Positions 15,803-22,461 of a DNA stretch of 32,807 bases are shown here, piece after piece. The stretch covers positions 1 to 32,807 of the forward strand of contig CANSYW010000020.1 in NCBI GenBank assembly GCA_947651395.1, in the 5' to 3' direction. Position 1 is the first letter of the stretch; the number at the start of each line of letters is the position of its first letter. Source of the DNA: an uncultured Pseudoflavonifractor sp. (GTDB lineage: Bacteria; Bacillota; Clostridia; Oscillospirales; Oscillospiraceae). The notes under the pieces are model-generated. The model did not search any database and had not been told where the DNA came from. It saw nothing but the letters and a program-made list of their open reading frames with translations. A program made the translations under genes and the position numbers.

Positions 15803-16252
15803 ATGAACATTGGCAAACACAAAGACCTGATCGCCGTTTTGATCGCCGTGCTCTGGATCGCCTGTATCGTCACCGGCACCACCGGGCACTTCGTGACGGG
15901 CATGGTCTTGGGAGTTCCCCTCATGCTGCTCCACATGCTTTTGGGGGTAGCCAAAAACGGGATCGTGTCAAAAAAGTTCTTTTTCTATCCTCTTTTGATC
16001 TGGGCTGTACTGTGGATCCTCAGCTTCATTCTGTCCGGCTACTTTGCCGCCAGCTTTGGCGGGGAGATGCCCACGTTCACCGTTCTGGGTCTGCACCCCT
16101 CTTTTGCGCCTACGATCTTCCTGTACTGGATCGGGGGCCAGCTCACCTTGAATCTGGGTCATTATCTATATCAGGATGAGTGGCTCTCGGAAAAAGATTG
16201 GAAAGAGTTTTGCACCAAGGTACGTAATCTGCCTGACGGGGAGGTAAACTGA
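15803..16252 (+). CDS. Four-TM membrane protein of the symporter operon (unrecognised)
   Basis: 149 aa, no family recognised with certainty. Four hydrophobic segments are visible at about 9-26, 30-50, 60-86 and 101-122, followed by a charged C-terminal tail (QDEWLSEKDWKEFCTKVRN). The ATG at 15803 has a GGGAGG ribosome site 8 nt upstream; an in-frame start at 15680 overlaps the promoter and is rejected. Its stop lies 1 nt before the symporter ATG, whose ribosome site is inside this gene, so the two are probably co-translated. Small accessory membrane subunits are known next to other sodium:solute symporters, and this could be such a partner; that role is inference. Confidence 0.8.
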   Translation: MNIGKHKDLIAVLIAVLWIACIVTGTTGHFVTGMVLGVPLMLLHMLLGVAKNGIVSKKFFFYPLLIWAVLWILSFILSGYFAASFGGEMPTFTVLGLHPSFAPTIFLYWIGGQLTLNLGHYLYQDEWLSEKDWKEFCTKVRNLPDGEVN

Positions 16253-16253
16253 T

Positions 16254-17753
16254 ATGCCGCACAGCACTGTGATCATTATCGCGATCTTCTGTGCCCTTAT
16301 GATCGCTGTCTCTTTCGCCATCGGACTTTGGGCAAAGAAAAAGGCCACCACGGCCCAGGCCTATTTCGGCGGTACCGCCATGTTCGGCCCCCTGGCCGTG
16401 GGCCTGAGCTCCATGGCGGGGATCGCCTCCGCCTTCGCCCTGGTGGGTGTCCCCGGTATCATCTACACCTCCGGCAACGCCATGACCTTCTGGATGCTCT
16501 CCGGCGCGGCCTTTGCCATGAGCTACATCGTTTTGGGCAAAAAGGTCCGGGCTATGGCCGAGATCGCCCCCATCTCCAGCCTGGGTGACATCTGCGATGT
16601 ACGCTTCAACAACAACCACGTGATCAAGGCCCTCATGTCCGTCATCATCTGCCTGGGCTGTGTGGGCTATCTGGCGGCCCAGATCTCCGCGGGCTCCTCT
16701 CTGATCGCTCAGCTTATCGACATTCCCCCCATTGTGGCCGGGTTCCTCATCTTTGGTCTGCTCACCGTCTATACCGCCCTGTCCGGTGAGGTGGGCGGCC
16801 TGCTGAGCCAGGCCTTCCAGGGCTTTATTATGGTGCTGGCCGGACTGGTGCTCATCATTGCCTTCTTTGTGGTCACCGGCGGCTTTGGCAGCGTGCTGGA
16901 GGCGGTCTCCGCCGTCCCTGAGGTCACCGGGGCCAACGGCGTCACCAAGACTTTGGGCGCCGGGCTGCTGGACGCCTGGGGCACCATGCCCGGCGGGATC
17001 TCCCTGACCTGGATGCTCATTCCCATTTTGGGCTGTGTGGGTCAGCCCCAGTGTCTGACCCGTATGTATGCGGTGAAGGATCCCCGGGATCTGCCCAAGG
17101 CGGGCCTTGTCACCGCCGTGACCCACACCATCGTGGGCTTCCTGGCCGTTGTGGCCGCCTATGCCGCTCTCTGGCTGGTGGCCACCGGTACCATTGATCC
17201 CCTGGTGGCCGGCGACCAGGCCATCTATGCCTTTGCCGATTATCTGGGCATCTGGGCGCAGGTGCTGGTGTACGCCGCCGTGCTGGCGGCCGCCCTGTCC
17301 TCGGCCAGTATGTTCCTCACCTCCTCCTCCACCCTGATCTCCAAGGATCTCACCGCGGCCCTGGGCATCAAGATCGCCCCGGAAAAGCAGATCAGGGTCT
17401 CCCGGGCGTTTATGTTCATTCTGGGCGCCGTGGCCATTGTGGTATCCATTTACTCCTCTGAGATGGTGGCCCTGCTGGGTACCTTTGGCTGGGGCACGCT
17501 GGTCTCCGGCACCTTCCCAGTGTTCGTTATGGGACTGCTGTGGGAGCGCTGCAATGAAAAGGGCGTGCTCTGCGGATTGCTGGTCTCTCTGGTGTTCAAC
17601 ATTCTGCCCCTGGCCACCAGCTTTACCTTCCCCAGCGCCCTGCCCGGCTACTTCATCACCTCCGCTCTGGCCATTGCGGTGACAGTGATCGTCTCTCTGC
17701 TCACCCCCAAACAGACCCTTTCCCCCAAGCTGGACGCGGTTATGAAGCTGTAA
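16254..17753 (+). CDS. Sodium:solute symporter family (SSS) transporter
   Basis: 499 aa inner-membrane protein with about 13 hydrophobic segments. Sodium-coupled uptake is the family function. Features seen: an N-terminal TM, SFAIGLWAKKKATTAQAYFGG with the SSS-type cytoplasmic turn, VGLSSMAGIASAFALVGVPGIIY (first core helix), GCVGYLAAQISAGSSLIAQLI, YTALSGEVGGLLSQAFQGFIMV, and AAALSSASMFLTSSSTLISKDL, the usual sodium-site helix. GAGG upstream of the ATG is the ribosome site. Downstream come an acyl-CoA ligase and acyl-CoA enzymes, so the cargo is probably a carboxylic acid. Specificity cannot be read from sequence. Confidence 0.93.
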   Translation: MPHSTVIIIAIFCALMIAVSFAIGLWAKKKATTAQAYFGGTAMFGPLAVGLSSMAGIASAFALVGVPGIIYTSGNAMTFWMLSGAAFAMSYIVLGKKVRAMAEIAPISSLGDICDVRFNNNHVIKALMSVIICLGCVGYLAAQISAGSSLIAQLIDIPPIVAGFLIFGLLTVYTALSGEVGGLLSQAFQGFIMVLAGLVLIIAFFVVTGGFGSVLEAVSAVPEVTGANGVTKTLGAGLLDAWGTMPGGISLTWMLIPILGCVGQPQCLTRMYAVKDPRDLPKAGLVTAVTHTIVGFLAVVAAYAALWLVATGTIDPLVAGDQAIYAFADYLGIWAQVLVYAAVLAAALSSASMFLTSSSTLISKDLTAALGIKIAPEKQIRVSRAFMFILGAVAIVVSIYSSEMVALLGTFGWGTLVSGTFPVFVMGLLWERCNEKGVLCGLLVSLVFNILPLATSFTFPSALPGYFITSALAIAVTVIVSLLTPKQTLSPKLDAVMKL

Positions 17754-17768
17754 AGGAGTGCTTGAGAT

Positions 17769-19322
17769 ATGTCTAATGCGTGGATCGGTAATTATGCCTG
17801 TTTCCGGGCCCGGCTCTGCAGTGAGAAAGCGGCCGTAGTTGACCTGGACACCGGCGTTCGCTATACCTACGGCGACCTGGAGGATCGGGCCAACCGTCTG
17901 GCTCATGTCCTGGCTGGCTTTGGGGTGGGTAAGGGCGACCGGGTGGCCTTTCTGTCCCGAAACCGGGTGGAGCTCATCGACGGCTACTTCGCCACAGGTA
18001 AGCTGGGGGCCATCCTGGTGCCCTATAACGCCCGCCTCTCCGCCAAGGAGCTGGCACAGCTCATGACCAATGAGGGGCCAAAGGTGCTGTTCTATGAGGA
18101 GGTATTTGCCGCAAATGCCGCCGCGCTGGAGGGGCATTGCCCCGTGGAGCGGTTTGTGTGTCTGGACGGCGCCCAGGGGGGCCATTCCGCTTACGGCGAC
18201 CTGCTGGCCCGGGCGGACAACGGCTTTGTTGCCTGCGATGACCTGGAGCTGGAGGATATCCATCTCATTATCCATACCGGCGGGACCACCGGACTGCCCA
18301 AGGGCGGCCTGATCTCCCACCGCGGCGAGCTCTTTAATTCCTTCAGTGAGATCTGTACCTGGGGGCTCAACGACAAGGACAGCGCCGTGATCCTTCTGCC
18401 GCTGTTCCACACCGGCGGATGGAACCTGCTGACCCTGCCCCTGCTCCATGTGGGAGGCACTATCTACATCAATCGCGCCTATGACCCCCAAAAGACGTTG
18501 GAGGTCATTCAGGAGGAGAAGACCACCTGCCTGTTTGGCGCGGCCACGATTTTCCGCATGATGGTAGAGCGGCCGGAATTTCGGGACGCCGATCTGTCCA
18601 GTCTGCGCTGGGTCATGGCGGGGGCCGCCCCTACGCCCATCAACATTATGCAGGAGTTCTGGAAAAAGGGGATCAAGTTTGTGCTGGGCTACGGCATGAC
18701 TGAGGCGGGGCCCAACAACCTGTCCACGCCGCCCCAGTTTGTCTCCCAGGAGACGGTGGAGGAGAAATTTGCCTCGGTGGGAAAGCCCTTCTACCTGACG
18801 CTGGCAAAGCTTATCGACGATGACGGAAACACCGTCACCGCCCCCGACACGCCGGGAGAGCTGCTGTGGAGCGGCCCCCAGATCTTCTCCGGCTATTGGG
18901 GCAATGAGGCCGAGACCGCCTCCACTCTGGTGGACGGATGGGTCCACACAGGCGACATGGCCAGCGTGGACAAGGACGGCTTCTACTACATCGTGGGCCG
19001 GAAGAAGAACATGTTTATCTCCGGCGGCGAAAACGTCTTTCCCCCTGAGATCGAAAGCGCGCTTTATGATATCGAGGCGGTGCGGGAGTGCTGCGTCTTC
19101 GGGGTGAGCGATGAAAAATGGGGCGAGGTGGGCAAGGCGGTGATCTCCTTGAAGCCGGGGAAAACCATCACCAAGGAGGAGATCCTTACCGCCCTGAACG
19201 GCAAGCTGGCCCGATACAAGATCCCCAAATACATTACCTTTGTGGATGACGTGCCCAAGAACAACGTGGGCAAGATCGTGGTCAAGCAGGTCACCGACCT
19301 CTACGGCACGCCCCAGGATTGA
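17769..19322 (+). CDS. Acyl-CoA ligase (AMP-dependent synthetase)
   Basis: 517 aa, class I adenylate-forming enzyme, cytosolic. It activates a carboxylic acid as an acyl-adenylate and transfers it to CoA. The P-loop-like motif IIHTGGTTGLPKGG is at 167-180, GYGMTEAGP near 305-313 and WVHTGD near 392. The hinge and core motif GRKKNMFISGGENVFPPEIE comes next, and the C-terminal catalytic lysine sits in PKNNVGKIVVKQ near 500. The length fits medium-chain, long-chain or aromatic acid ligases; the exact acid is unknown. AAAGGAG precedes the ATG, 15 nt after the symporter stop. It is likely to trap the imported acid as a CoA thioester for the next three enzymes. Confidence 0.94.
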   Translation: MSNAWIGNYACFRARLCSEKAAVVDLDTGVRYTYGDLEDRANRLAHVLAGFGVGKGDRVAFLSRNRVELIDGYFATGKLGAILVPYNARLSAKELAQLMTNEGPKVLFYEEVFAANAAALEGHCPVERFVCLDGAQGGHSAYGDLLARADNGFVACDDLELEDIHLIIHTGGTTGLPKGGLISHRGELFNSFSEICTWGLNDKDSAVILLPLFHTGGWNLLTLPLLHVGGTIYINRAYDPQKTLEVIQEEKTTCLFGAATIFRMMVERPEFRDADLSSLRWVMAGAAPTPINIMQEFWKKGIKFVLGYGMTEAGPNNLSTPPQFVSQETVEEKFASVGKPFYLTLAKLIDDDGNTVTAPDTPGELLWSGPQIFSGYWGNEAETASTLVDGWVHTGDMASVDKDGFYYIVGRKKNMFISGGENVFPPEIESALYDIEAVRECCVFGVSDEKWGEVGKAVISLKPGKTITKEEILTALNGKLARYKIPKYITFVDDVPKNNVGKIVVKQVTDLYGTPQD

Positions 19323-19334
19323 GGAGGGGCTGAA

Positions 19335-20354
19335 ATGAGCGATATCACTGTAGGGATCAGAAGCATCGGCTGCTATGTGCCCGACGGGATCCGGGACAGC
19401 GCCTGGATCGCCCGGGCCTCCGACATTCCGGAGCAGGTCATCCGGGAGAAATTCGGCATCAAGCAGATCCATAAGGCGGGGCGGGAGGAGACGGTCTCCT
19501 CCATGGGTGTGGAGGCGGCCAGACGCGCCCTAAATGGGATGGACCCCAAAGAACTGGACATGGTGGTCTACTGTGGCAGCGAATACAAGGACTTTTACCT
19601 CTTCAACTGTGCCGCGGCCATCCAGTACGGGCTGGGAGCCGTTAACGCCGCGGTTTTTGAGATCCACAACCTCTGCTCCGCCGGAGTGTGGGGCCTGAAG
19701 GTGCTCAAGGCCATGATGATCCAGGATCCCACCCTGAAAAAGGTGCTTATGGTCTCCTCCTCCAAGGAGGGGGATCTCATCAACTACCGGGACTCGGACA
19801 GCCGCTTTATGTTCAATTTCGGAGACGGCGCCGCGGCGGTGCTTTTGGAGCGGGGGCTGGGGGAAAATGTCATCCTGGAAAGCGCCATGATCGCGGACGG
19901 CCAGTTTGCCAGGGACGTGTCCGTGCCCGGGGTGGGCTGTCAGAATTTTGAGGCATTTGACCGCATGGACCCGGGGGATAAATACCTGCGGGTCATGGAC
20001 GTCCGGAACATGAAAGAGCGGCTGGATCCGGTGACCATGGACAACTTTATCCGGGCGGTGGCCCAGGCTGCGGACAACAGCGGCTTTGGCCGGGATCACA
20101 TTGATTATCTGGCCCCCATTTTTATGAAGCGTTCCATTCTGGCCCATCTGCTGGATCAGTTCGGCCTCACCGAGGCGCAGACCTATGTGCTGGAGGAGTA
20201 CGGGCACTGTCAGTCCGCCGACTGCTTCATCTCCCTGTGGGAGGGAGAGCGCGCGGGCAAGCTCAAGGCCGGGGATCGGGCCGTCCTGGTCTCCGCCGGT
20301 ACGGGGTACACCTGGGCGGCCACTGCCGTCCAGTGGGGGCCCTGGCATGGATGA
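19335..20354 (+). CDS. KASIII/FabH-like thiolase-fold enzyme with altered active site
   Basis: 339 aa, thiolase superfamily. The nucleophile C114 is in EIHNLCSAGVWGLK, and the fold motif FGDGAAAVLLERG is at 162-174. Canonical FabH uses Cys-His-Asn, with His in HQAN and Asn in GNTSAAS. Here the HQAN region reads LAPIFMKRSI (259-268), with no His, and the Asn position reads YGHCQSAD with H291, as in the thiolase GH motif. So it is unlikely to be housekeeping FabH. It might condense, cleave or transfer an acyl-CoA made by the upstream ligase. A GGAGGGG site precedes the ATG, and its stop overlaps the next gene by 8 nt. Confidence 0.88.
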   Translation: MSDITVGIRSIGCYVPDGIRDSAWIARASDIPEQVIREKFGIKQIHKAGREETVSSMGVEAARRALNGMDPKELDMVVYCGSEYKDFYLFNCAAAIQYGLGAVNAAVFEIHNLCSAGVWGLKVLKAMMIQDPTLKKVLMVSSSKEGDLINYRDSDSRFMFNFGDGAAAVLLERGLGENVILESAMIADGQFARDVSVPGVGCQNFEAFDRMDPGDKYLRVMDVRNMKERLDPVTMDNFIRAVAQAADNSGFGRDHIDYLAPIFMKRSILAHLLDQFGLTEAQTYVLEEYGHCQSADCFISLWEGERAGKLKAGDRAVLVSAGTGYTWAATAVQWGPWHG

Positions 20355-20769
20355 ACCATTTTTCCGCCCCTATGACCGGATCGCCGTGGGAGAGACCGCC
20401 TCGTTGGAGGTGACCCTCAGCGAGGCGGAGGTCAACGCCTTTTCCGCTTTGATCGGAGATACAGGATCCTTTCACGTCAGCGATGAGGCGGCTGCCCGTA
20501 CCGTTTTTGAGCGCCGCATTTGCCACGGAGTCCACCTGCTGGCCTATGTCTCGGTGCTCATCGGAAAGAAGCTGCCCGGGTTTGGCACGATCTATTGTTC
20601 CCATGAATTTGAGTTTCACCGGCCGGTCTATCTGGGGCAGGCCGTTACCGTAACGGCCCGGGTGCTGGAAAAGCTGTCCCATCACCGCCTGCGGTTGGAG
20701 ACCGTCATCCTCCGGGAGGATGGGGAAAGGGTGCTCACCGGCCAGGCCGTGGTAAAAACCTACCGATAG
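20347..20769 (+). CDS. MaoC-like hot-dog protein 1 (variant active-site motif)
   Basis: 140 aa single hot-dog domain of the (R)-specific enoyl-CoA hydratase/MaoC family. LSEAEVNAFSALIGDTGSFHVSDEAAARTVFERRICHG aligns with the hydratase motif. D38 and H43 of the catalytic D-x-x-x-x-H are kept, but the conserved N-P between them is G-S. ICHG replaces the usual IAHG. The ATG at 20347 overlaps the KASIII-like stop (ATGGATGA), implying translational coupling. With the following paralogue it could form a heteromeric hydratase, or have its own hydratase or thioesterase role. Confidence 0.86.
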   Translation: MDEPFFRPYDRIAVGETASLEVTLSEAEVNAFSALIGDTGSFHVSDEAAARTVFERRICHGVHLLAYVSVLIGKKLPGFGTIYCSHEFEFHRPVYLGQAVTVTARVLEKLSHHRLRLETVILREDGERVLTGQAVVKTYR

Positions 20770-20781
20770 GGAGGCGTTCCC

Positions 20782-21201
20782 ATGGAGGGAAAAACCATAT
20801 CTGAGCTGGCGGTGGGTCAGAGCGCCAGCTTTGCCAAGACCATCAGCGAAGCCGACGTCTATCTCTTCGCCGGGATCACAGGCGACCTGAACCCGGCCCA
20901 CATCAACGAGGCCTATGCCGCGACCACCCGGTTTCAAGGGCGCATCGCCCACGGTATGCTCTCTGCCGGATTGATCTCCGCCGTGATCGGAATGCAGCTT
21001 CCTGGCCCGGGCACCATCTATGTGGGGCAGGAGCTGAAATTCCTGGCGCCTGTACGGGTGGGCGATACGGTGACCGCCACCGTCACGGTGAGGGAGCTGG
21101 AGCCGGAGCGCAACCGGGCCGTGCTGGAAACGGTCTGCACGGATCAGGAGGGGAAAAAGCTGATCTCCGGTCAGGCCCTGGTCATGCCCAGAACGGCGTA
21201 G
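20782..21201 (+). CDS. MaoC-like (R)-enoyl-CoA hydratase 2 (canonical motif)
   Basis: 139 aa hot-dog protein. ISEADVYLFAGITGDLNPAHINEAYA (about 22-47) has the complete D-x-N-P-x-H hydratase motif, followed by GRIAHGMLSAGLISAVIG and a FLAPVRVGDTVTATVTV strand region typical of PhaJ/MaoC proteins. It adds or removes water at the alpha-beta position of an acyl-CoA. Start ATG has GGGAGG 7 nt upstream, 12 nt after the previous stop. It is the last gene of the operon, with a strong terminator just after. It is a diverged tandem duplicate of the previous gene. Confidence 0.92.
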   Translation: MEGKTISELAVGQSASFAKTISEADVYLFAGITGDLNPAHINEAYAATTRFQGRIAHGMLSAGLISAVIGMQLPGPGTIYVGQELKFLAPVRVGDTVTATVTVRELEPERNRAVLETVCTDQEGKKLISGQALVMPRTA

Positions 21202-21218
21202 GCGGACGATACACGGAC

Positions 21219-21258
21219 AAAGGGAAGCCCCCGCCGGCGGCGGGGGCTTCCCTTTTAT
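21219..21258 (+). terminator. Operon terminator after the second MaoC gene
   Basis: Perfect 14-bp stem GGGAAGCCCCCGCC (21222-21235) / GGCGGGGGCTTCCC (21239-21252) with a 3-nt loop, then TTTTAT. The AAAGGG left flank makes it usable by bofA from the other strand as well. Confidence 0.88.
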
Positions 21259-21530
21259 GTATGCAGTGTCCATTTCAGCAGCATCAGCAGTCCGAAGCCG
21301 GGGACGCCCAGAGCCCCCAGCACCAGGGCGTTGAAGAGGTTGACCCCCAGCCCGAGCCCCAGAAAATTCCCCAGGGGGGCGAAGAGGGACAGAAAGGCCA
21401 GCCCCACCCCCGTGCGGGCGGTGAGGCGCAGCAGACTTCCCAGGGGCCGCCGCAGAAGGCACAGGGCGATCACCAGGACAAAGCATCCCGCCAGCCAGGG
21501 CAGGGTGGGGCCCAGAGCGGGGCCCCTCAT
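21255..21530 (-). CDS. bofA: Pro-sigmaK-processing inhibitor BofA family protein
   Basis: 91 aa membrane protein. In Bacillus, BofA holds the SpoIVFB protease inactive in the outer forespore membrane until late sporulation. Three hydrophobic segments are visible (about 9-26, 38-52 and 63-86). The C-terminal motif GLGVNLFNALVLGALGVPGFGLLMLL is the family signature. The ATG overlaps the stop of the upstream gene (ATGA), so the pair is translationally coupled. Presence of this gene implies a spore-forming lineage. Confidence 0.87.
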   Translation of the reverse strand: MRGPALGPTLPWLAGCFVLVIALCLLRRPLGSLLRLTARTGVGLAFLSLFAPLGNFLGLGLGVNLFNALVLGALGVPGFGLLMLLKWTLHT

Positions 21531-21823
21531 GCCACCGGGAGGGCGGCCTTGGGCTCCGCCGGAAGCTGCTTGGGGGGATGGGGCTCCAGGGCCTTGCGCT
21601 GGCGCAGCAGGTAGGAGTACCGGGTCTGCAGGGCCTGGATCTCATAGATATAGGATTCCACCAGCTCCTGATCGGCGGTGGAGTTGAAGCCCGCGTACGC
21701 CTGGGCCAGCAGGAGCCGGGTCTGGGACAGGCTCTCCTCCAGATCCTGCCGCAGAGCCTCCTCCGCCTGCCGCTGTTTGCCCTTCCGGAGCCATTTCCGG
21801 CCGTCCCTCATGGCGTCCACCAT
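21527..21823 (-). CDS. yaaL: YaaL-like DUF2508 protein
   Basis: 98 aa, charged, soluble. WLRKGKQRQAEEALRQDLEESLSQTRLLLAQAYAGFNSTADQELVESYIYEIQALQTRYSYLLRQ is the DUF2508/YaaL pattern, and YaaL is encoded beside bofA in Bacillus. The function is unknown. The start is placed at the ATG at 21821-21823 with GAGGAAAGG immediately upstream. A second ATG four codons later (21811) would fit better if transcription begins at the sporulation-type promoter described next. Confidence 0.82.
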   Translation of the reverse strand: MVDAMRDGRKWLRKGKQRQAEEALRQDLEESLSQTRLLLAQAYAGFNSTADQELVESYIYEIQALQTRYSYLLRQRKALEPHPPKQLPAEPKAALPVA

Positions 21824-21835
21824 CCTTTCCTCACC

Positions 21836-21863
21836 ATTGTATGGAAAGTGTGGACAAATATTC
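21836..21863 (-). promoter_or_regulatory. Possible sporulation-sigma (SigE-like) promoter of yaaL-bofA
   Basis: On the minus strand, CATACAAT (21836-21843) matches the SigE -10 consensus, and GAATATT (21857-21863) resembles its -35 box, with a 13-nt spacer. No good sigma-A promoter is seen. The predicted start is very close to the first ATG, which is a weakness. Confidence 0.42.
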
Positions 21864-21921
21864 CGAGAGATATACCCTGGGTTTATTTGACAGGAAAAGC
21901 TGTGATCTCCCCCCCTTTAAC

Positions 21922-21950
21922 TTGACAATCCGACCCAAATCGTATATTCT
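21922..21950 (+). promoter_or_regulatory. Promoter of the BlaI-like repressor gene
   Basis: TTGACA (21922-21927), a 17-nt spacer and TATTCT (21945-21950), with a leader of about 50 nt. Confidence 0.75.
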
Positions 21951-22008
21951 TATGATAATAAAGTTTTTACCGGGCCTTTGCCTGATCAAAAGGAATTGAG
22001 GGATCGCT

Positions 22009-22377
22009 ATGTCTGATTACGCCAGTCGCCGTATTTCCGAGGCCGAGCTCTCCGTGATGGAGGTGCTGTGGGACACCGGGGCCGCCATGACCGCCAAGGA
22101 GCTTCAGAACACCCTGAAGGACACCAGAGGCTGGGAGCGTACCACCGTCCGCTCTCTGCTGACCCGACTGGCGGAGAAGGGCTCCATCGTGGTGGACAAG
22201 GACGCCGATGTGGCCACCTATGCCGCCGGCTTTACCAAGGCCGAATACGGCTGGGACCTGGCGGACGTGCTCATCTCCCGGCTCTACGGCGGGGACGCCA
22301 AGGCGCTGACCATGGCCATGTGCCAGCACGGCTGTCTCAGCCGCAAGGATCTGAGCGACATGGAGTTCCACCTGTAA
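22009..22377 (+). CDS. BlaI/MecI/CopY-family transcriptional repressor
   Basis: 122 aa. The winged helix RRISEAELSVMEVLWDTGAAMTAKELQNTL, followed by RGWERTTVRSLLTRLAEKGSIVVDKDADVATYAAGF, is the standard BlaI DNA-binding domain with the YxA turn. The C-terminal dimerisation segment is short (GDAKALTMAMCQHGCLSRKDLSDM). Start ATG has GAGGGA upstream. The usual partner, a BlaR1/MecR1-type sensor protease, is not encoded nearby, and no beta-lactamase or copper transporter is present. It is a single-gene unit with its own promoter and terminator, so its target is likely elsewhere. Confidence 0.9.
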   Translation: MSDYASRRISEAELSVMEVLWDTGAAMTAKELQNTLKDTRGWERTTVRSLLTRLAEKGSIVVDKDADVATYAAGFTKAEYGWDLADVLISRLYGGDAKALTMAMCQHGCLSRKDLSDMEFHL

Positions 22378-22398
22378 CATATCCCCTTCAAAACGCGC

Positions 22399-22450
22399 CG
22401 CGCCCCACTGTCCCCTGTAAAACAGGATGGACAGTGGGGCGCAGTTTTTT
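22399..22450 (+). terminator. Terminator after the BlaI-like gene
   Basis: Perfect 14-bp stem GCGCCCCACTGTCC (22400-22413) / GGACAGTGGGGCGC (22429-22442), with an inner CCTGT/ACAGG stem, then AG and six T's. The left flank is not A-rich, so it acts mainly on plus. Confidence 0.9.
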
Positions 22451-22461
22451 CTTGCGCCGTT

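Noticed and set aside
16143-19472. A 3.3-kb open frame on minus, antisense to the symporter and acyl-CoA ligase
   Set aside because: Same antisense artefact: Gly/His/Gln-rich low-information product, no ribosome site, overlaps confident genes on plus.
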